DNA of 64,000 nucleotides from Acidovorax kalamii (lineage in GTDB: Bacteria > Pseudomonadota > Gammaproteobacteria > Burkholderiales > Burkholderiaceae_C). The stretch is from NCBI RefSeq assembly GCF_002245625.1, contig NZ_NOIG01000004.1, forward strand, positions 682,001-746,000, in the 5' to 3' direction. Positions within the stretch are counted from its first letter, which is position 1. Every line of letters begins with the position of its first letter. Shown here in pieces: positions 25,722 through 35,368 of the stretch. The notes under the pieces are model-generated. The model saw nothing but the letters and a program-made list of their open reading frames with translations. It had not been told where the DNA came from and made no database searches. The translations under genes were made by a program, and so were the position numbers.

Positions 25722-27716
25722 ATGAGTGCGCCCACATCCGCGATCGAGTCCGTTTTGGTCGAGAACCGCGTGTTCCCGCCGTCCGATGCGGTCGTCAAGG
25801 CGGCCCGCGTTTCCGGCATGGCGGGCTACGACGCACTGTGTGCCGAGGCCGACAAGGACTTCGAGGGCTTCTGGGCACGCCTGGCGCGCGAAAACGTGAA
25901 CTGGAGCAAGCCCTTCACGCGCACGCTGGACACGTCCAACGCCCCGTTCTTCAAATGGTTTGACGATGGCGAGCTGAACGCATCGGCCAACTGCCTGGAC
26001 CGCCACATCGGCACCCCCACCGAGAACAAGACCGCCATCGTCTTCGAAGCCGACGATGGCGCGGTCACCAAGATCACCTACAAGGAATTGCTGGCCCGCG
26101 TGAGCCAGTTTGCCAACGCGCTCAAGGCCCACGGCGTGGCCAAGGGCGACCGCGTGCTGATCTACATGCCCATGACCATCGAGGGCGTGATCGCCATGCA
26201 GGCCTGCGCACGCATCGGCGCCACGCACAGCGTGGTGTTCGGCGGCTTTAGCGCCAAGGCGGTGCAGGAGCGCATCATCGACGCGGGCGCGGTGGCCGTG
26301 ATCACCGCCAATTACCAGATGCGTGGGGGCAAGGAGCTGCCGCTCAAGGCCATCATCGACGAAGCCCTGGCCATGGGCGGCTGCGACACCATCCGCAACG
26401 TCTTCGTGTTTGAGCGCACGGCGACGACCTGCAACATGGTGCCTGGGCGCGACAAGACCTTTGGCGAGATTCTGGCCGGGCAGAGCACCGAATGTGCCCC
26501 CGTGCCCGTGGGGGCCGAGCACCCGTTGTTCATCCTGTACACCAGCGGCTCCACCGGCAAGCCAAAGGGCGTGCAGCACAGCACCGGTGGCTACCTGCTG
26601 TGGGCCAAGCTCACCATGGACTGGACGTTCGACCTGCGGGCCGACGACGTGTTCTGGTGCACGGCCGACATCGGCTGGATCACCGGCCACACCTACGTGG
26701 CCTACGGACCGCTGGCAGCGGGCGCCACGCAGATCATCTTTGAAGGCATCCCGACCTTCCCCAACGCCGGTCGCTTCTGGCAGATGATCGAAAAGCACAA
26801 GTGCACGATCTTCTACACCGCGCCTACCGCCATCCGTTCGCTCATCAAGGCCGCTGAGGGCGATGCTGCCGTGCACCCCGCGCGTTCGGACCTGTCGAGC
26901 CTGCGCATCCTGGGCAGCGTGGGCGAGCCCATCAACCCCGAAGCCTGGATGTGGTACCACAAGAACGTGGGCGGCGAGCGCTGCCCCATCGTGGACACCT
27001 TCTGGCAGACCGAAACCGGCGGCCATGTCATCACCCCGCTGCCCGGCGCCACGCCGCTGGTGCCCGGCAGCTGCACGCTGCCTCTGCCCGGCATCGCCGC
27101 CGCCATCGTGGATGAAACCGGCAATGATGTCGCCAACGGCGCGGGCGGCATCCTGGTCATCAAGAAGCCCTGGCCCAGCATGATCCGCACCATCTGGAAC
27201 GACCCCGAGCGCTTCAAGAAGGCCTACTTCCCCGAAGAGCTCAAGGGCTACTACCTGGCCGGTGACGGCGCGGTGCGCAGTGCCGACCGGGGCTACTTCC
27301 GCATCACCGGCCGCATCGACGACGTGCTCAACGTCTCGGGTCACCGCATGGGCACGATGGAGATCGAGTCGGCCCTGGTGTCCAAGACCGACTTGGTCGC
27401 CGAAGCCGCCGTGGTGGGCCGCCCGGACGATGTGACCGGCGAAGCCATCTGCGCGTTTGTTGTGCTCAAGCGCGCCCGCCCCACCGGCGAAGAAGCCAAG
27501 CAGATCGCCAACGAACTGCGCAACTGGGTGGCCAAGGAAATCGGGCCCATCGCCAAGCCCAAGGACATCCGCTTTGGCGACAACCTGCCCAAGACCCGCA
27601 GCGGCAAGATCATGCGCCGCCTGCTGCGCAGCATTGCAAAGGGCGAGGCCATCACGCAGGACACCAGCACATTGGAGAACCCTGCAATTCTCGATCAGTT
27701 GGCCAAGGCCAACTGA
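25722..27716 (+). CDS. acs: Acetyl-CoA synthetase
   Basis: Activates acetate with ATP and CoA through acetyl-AMP. The 664-residue protein has the adenylate-forming core motif [12 protein letters not shown], the aryl-acid pocket segment [24 protein letters not shown], and the C-terminal [13 protein letters not shown], whose Lys is the usual acetylation control site. The ATG at 25722 has a GGAG ribosome site 8 bases upstream. The stop codon lies within a 12-bp perfect stem, and this 3' end is duplicated downstream (see the entry at 27802). Confidence 0.96.
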   Translation: MSAPTSAIESVLVENRVFPPSDAVVKAARVSGMAGYDALCAEADKDFEGFWARLARENVNWSKPFTRTLDTSNAPFFKWFDDGELNASANCLDRHIGTPTENKTAIVFEADDGAVTKITYKELLARVSQFANALKAHGVAKGDRVLIYMPMTIEGVIAMQACARIGATHSVVFGGFSAKAVQERIIDAGAVAVITANYQMRGGKELPLKAIIDEALAMGGCDTIRNVFVFERTATTCNMVPGRDKTFGEILAGQSTECAPVPVGAEHPLFILYTSGSTGKPKGVQHSTGGYLLWAKLTMDWTFDLRADDVFWCTADIGWITGHTYVAYGPLAAGATQIIFEGIPTFPNAGRFWQMIEKHKCTIFYTAPTAIRSLIKAAEGDAAVHPARSDLSSLRILGSVGEPINPEAWMWYHKNVGGERCPIVDTFWQTETGGHVITPLPGATPLVPGSCTLPLPGIAAAIVDETGNDVANGAGGILVIKKPWPSMIRTIWNDPERFKKAYFPEELKGYYLAGDGAVRSADRGYFRITGRIDDVLNVSGHRMGTMEIESALVSKTDLVAEAAVVGRPDDVTGEAICAFVVLKRARPTGEEAKQIANELRNWVAKEIGPIAKPKDIRFGDNLPKTRSGKIMRRLLRSIAKGEAITQDTSTLENPAILDQLAKAN

Positions 27717-27718
27717 TC
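27693..27718 (+). other. Stem-loop containing the acs stop codon
   Basis: Arms GATCAGTTGGCC and GGCCAACTGATC pair perfectly with a 2-base AA centre, encoding the last residues of acs and its TGA. A further hairpin (GGGCGCC/GGCGCCC) follows at 27724-27740. No T-run follows either, so they may protect the mRNA 3' region rather than terminate. Confidence 0.6.
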
Positions 27719-27801
27719 GAGGAGGGCGCCGAAGGCGCCCGCGCATAGCGCTTGCAGGGTTCGTGGACACTCATATCGCGCAGCGATGTGACGTGGCCAC
27801 A

Positions 27802-27843
27802 GAATCCGGCAATTCTGGATCAATTGGCCCAGACCAATTGATC
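27802..27843 (+). repeat. Degenerate duplicate of the acs 3' end
   Basis: The 42 bases match 35 of 42 positions of 27677-27718, the end of acs including its stop. The stem arms GATCAATTGG and CCAATTGATC are kept: one G-C pair has become A-T on both sides (compensatory change), while an inner pair is lost. It lies in the acs 3' UTR upstream of the terminator. Confidence 0.75.
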
Positions 27844-27902
27844 TTGTAGTGCCCTGCGCACGCGGGGTCTGCGCAGCGCTGGCGATTACCCCCAAAAAAG
27901 TA

Positions 27903-27938
27903 AAGCCGCGTCACATACCCTGTGGCGCGGCTTTTTTG
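27903..27938. terminator. Bidirectional terminator between acs and the cytochrome c gene
   Basis: Arms AAGCCGCGTCACA and TGTGGCGCGGCTT (one G-U pair) are followed by TTTTTTG on the plus strand; the minus strand reads into TTTACTTTTTT. It serves two convergent genes. Confidence 0.85.
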
Positions 27939-27988
27939 TTGCGGCTTTGGGGCGTTGCGCCCAGCGCCGCAGCGGCTTTAACGGTGAC

Positions 27989-28294
27989 TTACTTCTGCGT
28001 CAGCACCCAGGCGGCCAGCTTCTTGGCGTCTGCGTCGTTGACCTGTGCGTTGGCAGGCATGGGTACGGGGCCCCACACGCCAGAACCACCCTTGACGATC
28101 TTGGCAGCCAGCTTGTCCACGGCGTCTTTCTGGCCTGCGTACTTGGCCGCCACGTCCTTGTACGACGGGCCCACCAGTTTCTTGTCCACCGCATGGCAGG
28201 CCATGCAGTTCTTCGATGTCGCCAGGGCCATGTCGGCCATTGCGGGTGCCGCAACCGACAGCGTCATGGCAAGAGTGATCAGGGTACGCTTCAT
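27989..28294 (-). CDS. Small class I c-type cytochrome (c551/c552 type)
   Basis: A 101-residue periplasmic cytochrome. Residues 1-20 are a signal peptide (MKRTLITLAMTLSVAAPAMA), the heme motif is CMACH near residue 30, and the distal Met ligand is likely in GPVPMPAN near residue 80. Such cytochromes carry electrons to terminal oxidases or nitrite reductases. The gene is single, convergent with acs and divergent from the small Trp-rich gene. The precise electron partner is not indicated by its neighbours. Confidence 0.92.
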   Translation of the reverse strand: MKRTLITLAMTLSVAAPAMADMALATSKNCMACHAVDKKLVGPSYKDVAAKYAGQKDAVDKLAAKIVKGGSGVWGPVPMPANAQVNDADAKKLAAWVLTQK

Positions 28295-28409
28295 GGTGGG
28301 ATTTCCTGTGGTTGAGTTACAGTGCTTTTAATGGGATTGTAGTGACTTGGGTTGACAAACCCTTGTCCCGCATCAATCAGGCCTGTGATGGCATTTTCTG
28401 GAGATTGCG

Positions 28410-28652
28410 ATGTATCTGCTGGGTCTTTCCCTTCTCATACTGGCACTGAAATATTTCGAAATCGGCCCCGTGGCGGCCTGGTCCTGGTGGTGGGTGCTGG
28501 CGCCTTTCGGGGCCACAGCACTGTGGTGGGCCTGGGCCGATTCCACGGGCTACACCAAGCGCAAGGCCATGGAAAAAATGGACCAGCGCAAGCAGGACCG
28601 CATCAACAAGCACAAGGAAGCCCTGGGCATTCAGCCGCGCAAGCCGCGCTGA
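28410..28652 (+). CDS. Small Trp-rich membrane protein (TIGR04438 family)
   Basis: An 80-residue protein with one or two hydrophobic N-terminal segments rich in Trp (WSWWWVLAPFGATALWWAWAD) and a basic, charged C-terminal tail (RKAMEKMDQRKQDRINKHKE). I recall this as TIGR04438, a family of uncharacterised Trp-rich proteins found mainly in beta-proteobacteria. The topology suggests a cytoplasmic-facing basic tail on a membrane anchor. No function is known. It is convergent with the dehydratase gene across a bidirectional terminator. Confidence 0.82.
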   Translation: MYLLGLSLLILALKYFEIGPVAAWSWWWVLAPFGATALWWAWADSTGYTKRKAMEKMDQRKQDRINKHKEALGIQPRKPR

Positions 28653-28694
28653 ACAGCTGGCGCGCTGGATGCAGCGCTGGTGTGGTTTGCCCAC

Positions 28695-28742
28695 CAACAA
28701 CAAAAAACGCCCGGAGCATTGCTTTCGGGCGTTTTTTTGTTG
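28695..28742. terminator. Bidirectional terminator between the Trp-rich gene and the first dehydratase
   Basis: Arms CAACAAAAAACGCCCG and CGGGCGTTTTTTTGTTG close a 12-base loop; both strands end in T-runs. Confidence 0.85.
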
Positions 28743-28811
28743 TCTGGAGCGGGTGGGGCCGCTGAGCTTGCCCCCCGAACTCACCCGGCCTCATGGCCCA
28801 CCGATAACGCT

Positions 28812-30515
28812 TCAAAAAGCATCCAGCACCGCCCCCTTGCTGGCGCTCGATGCATTGAATGCAAACTTGGCCTGCACGCCCCGCGTGTAACGTGGGGCAG
28901 GGGCCGTCCAGGCGGCGCGGCGCTGGGCGATCTCTTCGTCGGGCACATTGAGCTGCAGCAGCAGCTGGCGCGCGTCGATGGTGATGCTGTCGCCTTCGTT
29001 GACGAAAGCAATCGTGCCGCCCGCCGCGGCCTCGGGCGCAACGTGGCCGACCACCATGCCCCAGGTTCCGCCGGAGAAGCGGCCGTCGGTGATCAGGCCC
29101 ACGCTCTCGCCCAGGCCCGCGCCGATCAGAGCGCCGGTGGGTGCCAGCATCTCGGGCATGCCGGGGCCGCCCTTGGGGCCCAGGTAGCGCAGCACCATCA
29201 CGTCGCCGGCCTTGATCTTGCCCGCGAGGATGGCTTCCAGTGCCGACTGCTCGTCGTCAAACACGCGGGCCGGGCCGGTGATCACGGGGTTCTTCAGACC
29301 GGTGATCTTGGCCACCGACCCCTCGGGGCTCAGGTTGCCCTTCAGGATGGCCAGGTGACCCTGCGCGTACATGGGGTTGCTGATGGGGCGGATCACGTCC
29401 TGGTCGGCGCGCGGCTGGTCCGGCACGTCCTTCAGCACCTCGGCAATCGTCTTGCCCTCGATGGTGAGGCAGTCGCCATGCAGCAGGCCCGCATTCAGCA
29501 GGATCTTCATGACCTGCGGGATGCCGCCTGCGCGGTGCAGGTCCACAGCGAGGTACTTGCCGCTGGGCTTCAAGTCGCACAGCACGGGGGTTTTTGCGCG
29601 CACGCGCTCAAAGTCGTCAATGCTCCACTCCACGCCTGCTGCGTGGGCAATGGCCAGGAAGTGCAGCACGGCGTTGGTCGATCCGCCCGTGGCCATGATC
29701 ACGGCCACGGCGTTCTCGATGGACTTCTTGGTCACGATGTCGCGCGGCTTGATGTCCTTCTTGATGGCCTCGATCAGCACCTTGGCCGACTCCTTGGCCG
29801 AGTTCATCTTCTCGTCGTGCGGGTTGGCCATGGTGGACGAATACGGCAGGCTGATGCCCAGGGCCTCGAACGCGCTGCTCATCGTGTTGGCGGTGTACAT
29901 GCCGCCGCAGGAGCCCGTGCCGGGGATGGCACGCTTTTCGATTTCCTTGAGGTCGAAGTCGCTCAGCTTGCCCGCCGCGTTCTCGCCCACGGCCTCGAAC
30001 ACGCTCACGATGTTCAGGTCCTTGCCCTGGTAGTGGCCGGGCAGGATGGTGCCACCGTACACGTAGATGGCGGGCACGTTGGCGCGCAGCATGCCCATCA
30101 GGCCGCCGGGCATGTTCTTGTCGCAGCCACCGACCACCAGCACGCCGTCCATCCACTGGCCGCCCACGCAGGTCTCGATGCAGTCGCTGATGACCTCACG
30201 GCTCACCAGGCTGTACTTCATGCCTTCGGTGCCCATGGCCATGCCATCGCTGATGGTGGGGGTGCCGAACACCTGGGCGTTGCCACCGGCTTCTTCGATG
30301 CCCGCGATGGCTGCGTCGGCCAGCTTCTGCAGGCCGCTGTTGCAGGGGGTGATGGTGCTGTGGCCGTTGGCCACGCCCACCATGGGTTTCACGAAGTCGC
30401 CTTCCTCGTAGCCCATGGCGTAGTACATGGAGCGGTTGGGTGCGCGCGACTTGCCCTGGGTGATGTTGGCGCTGCGGCGGTTGATGGGCGCGGAGGGCTT
30501 GCTGGAGTCGGTCAT
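28812..30515 (-). CDS. ilvD: Dihydroxy-acid dehydratase, shorter type (567 residues)
   Basis: Dehydrates 2,3-dihydroxy-3-methylbutanoate and the methylpentanoate homologue in valine, isoleucine and leucine synthesis. IlvD/Edd family motifs include the cluster cysteines in [14 protein letters not shown] and [13 protein letters not shown], and [10 protein letters not shown] near the C-terminus. At 567 residues it resembles the shorter group related to plant and mycobacterial enzymes, which in characterised cases carry a stable [2Fe-2S] cluster. It diverges from a second, longer dehydratase 248 bases away. A sugar-acid dehydratase role is possible for members of this superfamily but less likely from these motifs. 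Confidence 0.85.
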   Translation of the reverse strand: MTDSSKPSAPINRRSANITQGKSRAPNRSMYYAMGYEEGDFVKPMVGVANGHSTITPCNSGLQKLADAAIAGIEEAGGNAQVFGTPTISDGMAMGTEGMKYSLVSREVISDCIETCVGGQWMDGVLVVGGCDKNMPGGLMGMLRANVPAIYVYGGTILPGHYQGKDLNIVSVFEAVGENAAGKLSDFDLKEIEKRAIPGTGSCGGMYTANTMSSAFEALGISLPYSSTMANPHDEKMNSAKESAKVLIEAIKKDIKPRDIVTKKSIENAVAVIMATGGSTNAVLHFLAIAHAAGVEWSIDDFERVRAKTPVLCDLKPSGKYLAVDLHRAGGIPQVMKILLNAGLLHGDCLTIEGKTIAEVLKDVPDQPRADQDVIRPISNPMYAQGHLAILKGNLSPEGSVAKITGLKNPVITGPARVFDDEQSALEAILAGKIKAGDVMVLRYLGPKGGPGMPEMLAPTGALIGAGLGESVGLITDGRFSGGTWGMVVGHVAPEAAAGGTIAFVNEGDSITIDARQLLLQLNVPDEEIAQRRAAWTAPAPRYTRGVQAKFAFNASSASKGAVLDAF

Positions 30516-30763
30516 CGTGGGGCGTCCTGGTCTCGGGGTTGGGGGCTGGAGCGGAATGGATCATTCTGCCAGCGCCGTCGCGGGGCGTGGGGGCTGCCCC
30601 CGCAATCCCCAACGCCGCCGCCCCCGGGCGGGCCCAGAGGGCTGGGCGATAATTGACAGGTTTGCCCCCGGCACGGCTCAAGAGGCTGTTGCGACGGGTG
30701 CGAGAGGGGTCTTTATTCCCGTGGCCCGCTTCACTTCCCCGCGATATTCCCTGAGCCAGCACG

Positions 30764-32623
30764 ATGCCCATCTACCGTTCCAAAACCTCCACCGCCGGTC
30801 GCAACATGGCAGGAGCCCGCTCCCTGTGGCGCGCCACCGGCATGAAAGACGATGACTTCAGCAAGCCGATCATCGCGGTGGTCAATTCGTTCACCCAGTT
30901 CGTGCCCGGCCACGTGCACCTGAAGGACCTGGGCCAGCTGGTGGCCCGCGAGATCGAAGCCGCTGGCGGCGTGGCAAAAGAGTTCAACACCATTGCCGTG
31001 GACGACGGCATCGCCATGGGCCACGACGGCATGCTGTATTCGCTGCCCAGCCGCGACATCATTGCCGACTCGGTCGAGTACATGGTCAACGCGCACTGCG
31101 CTGATGCCATGGTGTGTATCTCCAACTGCGACAAGATCACCCCCGGCATGCTGATGGCCGCGATGCGCCTGAACATCCCGGTCATTTTCGTCTCCGGCGG
31201 CCCGATGGAAGCGGGCAAGACCCGCCTAGCCAACCCGGTCACCAAGGTCATGGAGTTCAAGAAGCTCGACCTGGTGGATGCGATGGTGATTGCCGCCGAC
31301 ACCAACTACTCCGACGCCGACGTGGCCGAGGTCGAGCGCTCGGCCTGCCCCACTTGCGGTTCGTGCTCGGGCATGTTCACCGCCAACTCCATGAACTGCC
31401 TGACCGAAGCGCTGGGCCTGTCGCTGCCCGGCAACGGCACGGTGGTGGCCACGCACGCCGACCGCGAGCAACTCTTCAAGCGTGCAGGCCGCCGCATCGT
31501 GGACCTGGCCAAGCAGTACTACGAGCAGGACGACGAACGCGTGCTGCCCCGCTCGGTGGGCTTCAAGGCGTTTGAAAACGCCATGACGCTGGACATCGCC
31601 ATGGGCGGCTCCACCAATACCATCCTGCACCTGCTGGCGATTGCCAAAGAGGCCGAGATCCCTTTCACCATGGCCGACATCGACCGCCTCTCGCGCGTCG
31701 TGCCGCAGCTGTGCAAGGTGGCGCCCAACACCAACAAGTACCACATCGAAGACGTGCACCGCGCGGGCGGCATCATGGCCATCCTGGGCGAGCTGGACCG
31801 CGCGGGCAAGCTGCACACCGATGTGCCGACTGTGCACGCCCCCACGCTGAAAGACGCGCTGGATCAGTGGGACATCGTGCGCACACAAGACGAAGCCGTG
31901 CGCACCTTCTACATGGCAGGCCCCGCAGGCATCCCCACCCAGGTGGCGTTCAGCCAGAACACCCGCTGGCCCAGCCTGGACCTGGACCGCGCCGAGGGCT
32001 GCATCCGCTCCTACGACCACGCCTTCAGCAAGGAAGGCGGCCTGGCCGTGCTGACCGGCAACATCGCGGTGGACGGCTGCGTGGTCAAGTCGGCCGGTGT
32101 GGACGAAAGCATCCTGGTGTTCGAGGGCACGGCCCATGTCACCGAGTCGCAGGACGAGGCCGTTGCCAACATCCTGGCCGACAAGGTCAAGGCCGGTGAC
32201 GTGGTCATCGTGCGTTATGAAGGCCCCAAGGGCGGCCCCGGCATGCAGGAAATGCTCTACCCCACCAGCTACATCAAGTCCAAGGGCCTGGGCAAGGCCT
32301 GCGCGCTGCTGACGGACGGGCGCTTCTCGGGCGGCACCTCGGGCCTGTCGATTGGCCACTGCTCGCCCGAAGCCGCTGCGGGCGGTGCCATCGGCCTGGT
32401 GCAGAACGGCGACCGCATCCGCATCGACATCCCCAACCGCACGATCAATGTGCTGGTGAGCGATGAAGAACTGGCCAAGCGCCGCGAAGCGCAGAACGCC
32501 AAGGGCTGGAAGCCCGCCCAGCCGCGCCCACGCAAGGTGTCGGCCGCGCTCAAGGCCTATGCCAAGCTGGTGATGTCGGCCGACAAGGGCGCTGTGCGCG
32601 ATTTGTCGCTGCTGGAAGACTGA
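30764..32623 (+). CDS. ilvD: Dihydroxy-acid dehydratase, long (E. coli IlvD) type
   Basis: A 619-residue IlvD/Edd dehydratase close in length and motifs to E. coli IlvD, a [4Fe-4S] enzyme. It starts [19 protein letters not shown], with cysteines in [12 protein letters not shown] and [15 protein letters not shown] and the C-terminal [10 protein letters not shown]. It is divergent from a shorter paralogue. Having both suggests either redundancy between oxygen-labile and oxygen-stable enzymes or different substrates; the sequence alone does not decide. Confidence 0.93.
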   Translation: MPIYRSKTSTAGRNMAGARSLWRATGMKDDDFSKPIIAVVNSFTQFVPGHVHLKDLGQLVAREIEAAGGVAKEFNTIAVDDGIAMGHDGMLYSLPSRDIIADSVEYMVNAHCADAMVCISNCDKITPGMLMAAMRLNIPVIFVSGGPMEAGKTRLANPVTKVMEFKKLDLVDAMVIAADTNYSDADVAEVERSACPTCGSCSGMFTANSMNCLTEALGLSLPGNGTVVATHADREQLFKRAGRRIVDLAKQYYEQDDERVLPRSVGFKAFENAMTLDIAMGGSTNTILHLLAIAKEAEIPFTMADIDRLSRVVPQLCKVAPNTNKYHIEDVHRAGGIMAILGELDRAGKLHTDVPTVHAPTLKDALDQWDIVRTQDEAVRTFYMAGPAGIPTQVAFSQNTRWPSLDLDRAEGCIRSYDHAFSKEGGLAVLTGNIAVDGCVVKSAGVDESILVFEGTAHVTESQDEAVANILADKVKAGDVVIVRYEGPKGGPGMQEMLYPTSYIKSKGLGKACALLTDGRFSGGTSGLSIGHCSPEAAAGGAIGLVQNGDRIRIDIPNRTINVLVSDEELAKRREAQNAKGWKPAQPRPRKVSAALKAYAKLVMSADKGAVRDLSLLED

Positions 32624-32657
32624 CCGGCCGCAGGGGAGGGGCAACGCCCCTCCACCC

Positions 32658-32693
32658 ACAAAAAAGCCGCATCCCGAGGGTGCGGCTTTTTTA
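32658..32693. terminator. Bidirectional terminator between ilvD and bfr
   Basis: Arms AAAAAAGCCGCATCCC and GGGTGCGGCTTTTTT with a two-base centre; T-runs on both strands. Confidence 0.9.
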
Positions 32694-32697
32694 TGGG

Positions 32698-32770
32698 TTT
32701 TGCTTCTATTTTGATAGCATATCGGGCATGCTGGTCGCGCGCAGAGGCCGATTTTCTTCTGAAGTTTTGA
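32698..32770 (-). repeat. Dispersed 3'-end element, copy 6 (downstream of bfr)
   Basis: In bfr sense it starts 10 bases after the stop codon: CTTCAGAAGAAAATCGGCCT, CTGCGCGCGACCAGCATGCC and the terminal GCTATCAAAATAGAAGC. TCGGCCTCTG is identical to copy 3. Confidence 0.8.
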
Positions 32771-32780
32771 GGTGTATGGC

Positions 32781-33260
32781 CTACGCCGCCGCGCTGCCCA
32801 TCTGTGACTGCAGGTAGTTGGGCAGGCCAATCTTGTCGATTAGGCCCAGCTGTTTTTCAAGCCAATAGGCGTGGTCTTCCTCGGTGTCGCGCAGCTGGGC
32901 CAGCAGCAGGTCGCGGCTCACGTAGTCGCCCACGCTCTCGCACAGGGCCATGCCTTTTTGCAGCGCGGCGCGCACCTCGTATTCGGTGGCCAGGTCTTTT
33001 TGCAGCATCTCGGGCACGGTCTCGCCCGGGGTGAAGGGGTTGGGGCGCATGTCGGGGCGGCCGCCCAGAAAGAGGATGCGGCGCAGCAGCGCGTCGGCGT
33101 GCTGGGTTTCTTCCTGCATCTCGTGGTCCAGGCGCGTGTAGAGCTTGATGAAGCCCAGATCCTCATAGGTGCGCGAGTGCACGAAATACTGGTCGCGCGC
33201 GGCCAGCTCGCCGCGCAGCAGTTCCTTGAAATACTCGATGACCTGTGGGTTTCCCTGCAT
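32781..33260 (-). CDS. bfr: Bacterioferritin-family iron storage protein lacking the heme-ligand Met
   Basis: A 159-residue four-helix ferritin that stores iron as a 24-mer. It begins [20 protein letters not shown] as bacterioferritins do, and the ferroxidase ligands are in place (Glu in [11 protein letters not shown], Glu-x-x-His in ETQHAD, Glu in LATEYEV, Glu-x-x-His in EEDHAYW). However, aligned with E. coli Bfr, the heme-binding Met52 (DEMKHAD) is replaced by Thr (EETQHAD), so this subunit probably binds no heme by itself. The ATG at 33260 is the natural start. No bfd ferredoxin gene is adjacent. Confidence 0.9.
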   Translation of the reverse strand: MQGNPQVIEYFKELLRGELAARDQYFVHSRTYEDLGFIKLYTRLDHEMQEETQHADALLRRILFLGGRPDMRPNPFTPGETVPEMLQKDLATEYEVRAALQKGMALCESVGDYVSRDLLLAQLRDTEEDHAYWLEKQLGLIDKIGLPNYLQSQMGSAAA

Positions 33261-33443
33261 GTTTTTGTCCTTTGCTTCTGGGCGGCGAGTATCGCGCGGT
33301 CCCGAGCGGCCCAAAGCCAATGTCCCCGCATTCGCGCTCTGCATGCGTACGGTGATCAGACGCGTTCGCATTGAGTGGGTGGATGGCGTGGATTGGACGC
33401 ATAGCGCCCGGGCCATTCGCGCAAAGGCACAATACCGCCCACC

Positions 33444-34283
33444 ATGCTGACCTACCCCCACATCGACCCCGTCGCCCTGCAGATCGGCCCGCTGGCCATT
33501 CACTGGTACGGCCTTACCTATCTGGCGGCCTTTGGCCTGTTCATGCTGCTGGGCATCCGGCGCCTGCAGCACGAGCCCTTCGCCTCCATCACTGGCCCGG
33601 GCGCCTGGACGCGCAAGGACGTGGAGGACATCCTCTTCCTGGGCGTGGCCGGTGTGGTCATCGGCGGGCGGCTGGGGTACTGCCTGTTCTACAAACCCGG
33701 CTACTACCTGACCCATCCGCTGGAGATTTTTGCCGTGTGGCAGGGCGGTATGGCCTTCCATGGCGGTTTGCTGGGCGTGATCGTGGCCATGCTGTGGTTT
33801 GCGCATTCGCGCCAGCGCCCCTGGCTGCAGGTGGCCGACTTTGTGGCGCCCTGCGTGCCCACGGGTCTCGCGGCCGGGCGGGTGGGCAACTTCATCAACG
33901 GCGAACTGTGGGGCCGCTTTGCCAGCTCCGATCTGCCCTGGGGCATGGTGTTTGCGCACAGTGGCTCGATGCAGCCACGCCACCCTTCGCAGGTCTACCA
34001 GTTCCTGATGGAAGGGTTGCTGCTGTTCATCCTGCTGTGGTTGTACGCGCGCAAGGAGCGCCGCCAGGGCCAGGTGGCAGCTGCCTTCCTGTTCGGCTAC
34101 GGCGTGTTCCGCTTCATTGCCGAATACTTCCGCGAGCCCGATGCCTTCCTGGGCATCCTGTCGCTGGGCATGAGCATGGGGCAGTGGCTGTGTGTGCCGA
34201 TGATCGTGGGTGGCATCGCGCTATGGCTGTGGGCTGGCAAGCACGAAGGCGGCACGGGCGCACTCACTGCATCCAAGTCCTGA
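33444..34283 (+). CDS. lgt: Prolipoprotein diacylglyceryl transferase
   Basis: Inner-membrane enzyme of 279 residues that transfers diacylglyceryl from phosphatidylglycerol to the lipobox Cys of prolipoproteins. The Lgt signature [14 protein letters not shown] is present at about residue 148, along with the catalytic HGG in [11 protein letters not shown] and IHWYGLTYL near the N-terminus; about seven transmembrane helices are predicted. It is followed 9 bases later by a serine hydrolase gene that itself carries a lipobox, so the two may be co-transcribed. Confidence 0.95.
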   Translation: MLTYPHIDPVALQIGPLAIHWYGLTYLAAFGLFMLLGIRRLQHEPFASITGPGAWTRKDVEDILFLGVAGVVIGGRLGYCLFYKPGYYLTHPLEIFAVWQGGMAFHGGLLGVIVAMLWFAHSRQRPWLQVADFVAPCVPTGLAAGRVGNFINGELWGRFASSDLPWGMVFAHSGSMQPRHPSQVYQFLMEGLLLFILLWLYARKERRQGQVAAAFLFGYGVFRFIAEYFREPDAFLGILSLGMSMGQWLCVPMIVGGIALWLWAGKHEGGTGALTASKS

Positions 34284-34292
34284 CCTGGTGAC

Positions 34293-35351
34293 ATGGCTCT
34301 GCCACCGCTGACCCGCCGCCAGCTCCTGCTGGCCAGTGCTGCGGCGTCGCCACTTCTGGCCTCGTGCGCTGCAGACCTGACCCGCTACCAGGGCCGGCCG
34401 GTGGTTGAGGTGGCGTCGGAGCTGGGTGTATGCGCTGCCGCATTCGCCACATTGCGTGTCGGCAAGGCACAGCCGACCGAGGTGGCAGGCCGCTGCAGTG
34501 TGGCCCCGGACGCCGTGTTCCAGGCGGCCTCGCTGACCAAGCCTGCCGTCGCCTACGGGGCGCTGCGCCTGGTGCTGGCAGGGCAGCTGGACCTGCAGGC
34601 GCCCGTCTCGCAGTACCTGCCGCAGGGCTATGTGCACTACCAGCATGCGCTGCGGCGCGCACCGGGCGACGCCAGCGACACGGTTCCCGCCAGCACGCTG
34701 GTCCGCATTCCGTTGGCCAGCCTGCTCAACCACACCTCGGGCCTGCCTAACTGGACGGGCGGCGCACTGGCTCCGGCCTTCGATCCCGGCCAGCGCTGGC
34801 GCTATTCCGGCGAAGGTTATGTGCTGCTGCAGGCCGTGATGGAGGCCGTCACTGGCGTGCCCATTGCACCGTGGATGGACGCGCAGGTCTTTGCGCCCCT
34901 GGGCATGCACGACTCCAGCCTGGTGTGGAAAAGCGCCTACGCAGGCCGGGCAATGCATGCCGATGGCGGCGCCAGTGGGGTGACATGGCGCCAGCCGGTG
35001 GCCGCCGCATCCCTGTACACCACGGCCGGCGACTTTGCGCGCTTGCTGGCGGCTTTCGTATCTGACGAGAAGCTGTGTGCACTGGCTCTGTCGGCCCCTG
35101 TAGTGGCAGACAAGGATTTGTCATTGGAATGGGGCTATGGCTGGGGCATCGAGCGCACGCAGGCGGGCCCCCTGCTCTGGCAGTGGGGCAACAACCCGGG
35201 CTTTCGCAATTTCGCCATGGTCTCGCCCACCACCCGCGATGGCTTCGTGCTGCTGACGAACAGCGACCGGGGGATGGCCCTGGCTGCGCCGCTGGCGCAG
35301 CGGGTGCTGCCCGGGGAGCACCCGGTGTTCAGATCGTCCCTGCTGGGCTGA
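34293..35351 (+). CDS. Serine hydrolase of the beta-lactamase/class C family, predicted lipoprotein
   Basis: A 352-residue envelope protein. The N-terminus has RRQLLLASAAASPLLASC, both a twin-Arg-like start and a lipobox ending in Cys. The SxxK catalytic motif is SLTK near residue 79, the Tyr-containing motif is RYSGEGY, and HTSGLPNW is typical of the family. Members include esterases, D-amino-acid peptidases and class C beta-lactamases; the sequence does not show the KTG box clearly, so a penicillin-hydrolysing role is not supported. It lies 9 bases after lgt. Confidence 0.85.
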   Translation: MALPPLTRRQLLLASAAASPLLASCAADLTRYQGRPVVEVASELGVCAAAFATLRVGKAQPTEVAGRCSVAPDAVFQAASLTKPAVAYGALRLVLAGQLDLQAPVSQYLPQGYVHYQHALRRAPGDASDTVPASTLVRIPLASLLNHTSGLPNWTGGALAPAFDPGQRWRYSGEGYVLLQAVMEAVTGVPIAPWMDAQVFAPLGMHDSSLVWKSAYAGRAMHADGGASGVTWRQPVAAASLYTTAGDFARLLAAFVSDEKLCALALSAPVVADKDLSLEWGYGWGIERTQAGPLLWQWGNNPGFRNFAMVSPTTRDGFVLLTNSDRGMALAAPLAQRVLPGEHPVFRSSLLG

Positions 35352-35368
35352 CGGCTGCCAGCAAGCTC

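Noticed and set aside
34293-35351. A class C beta-lactamase resistance gene
   Set aside because: SxxK and a Tyr motif are present, but the KTG box is not clear and the family includes many esterases and peptidases; resistance cannot be claimed.
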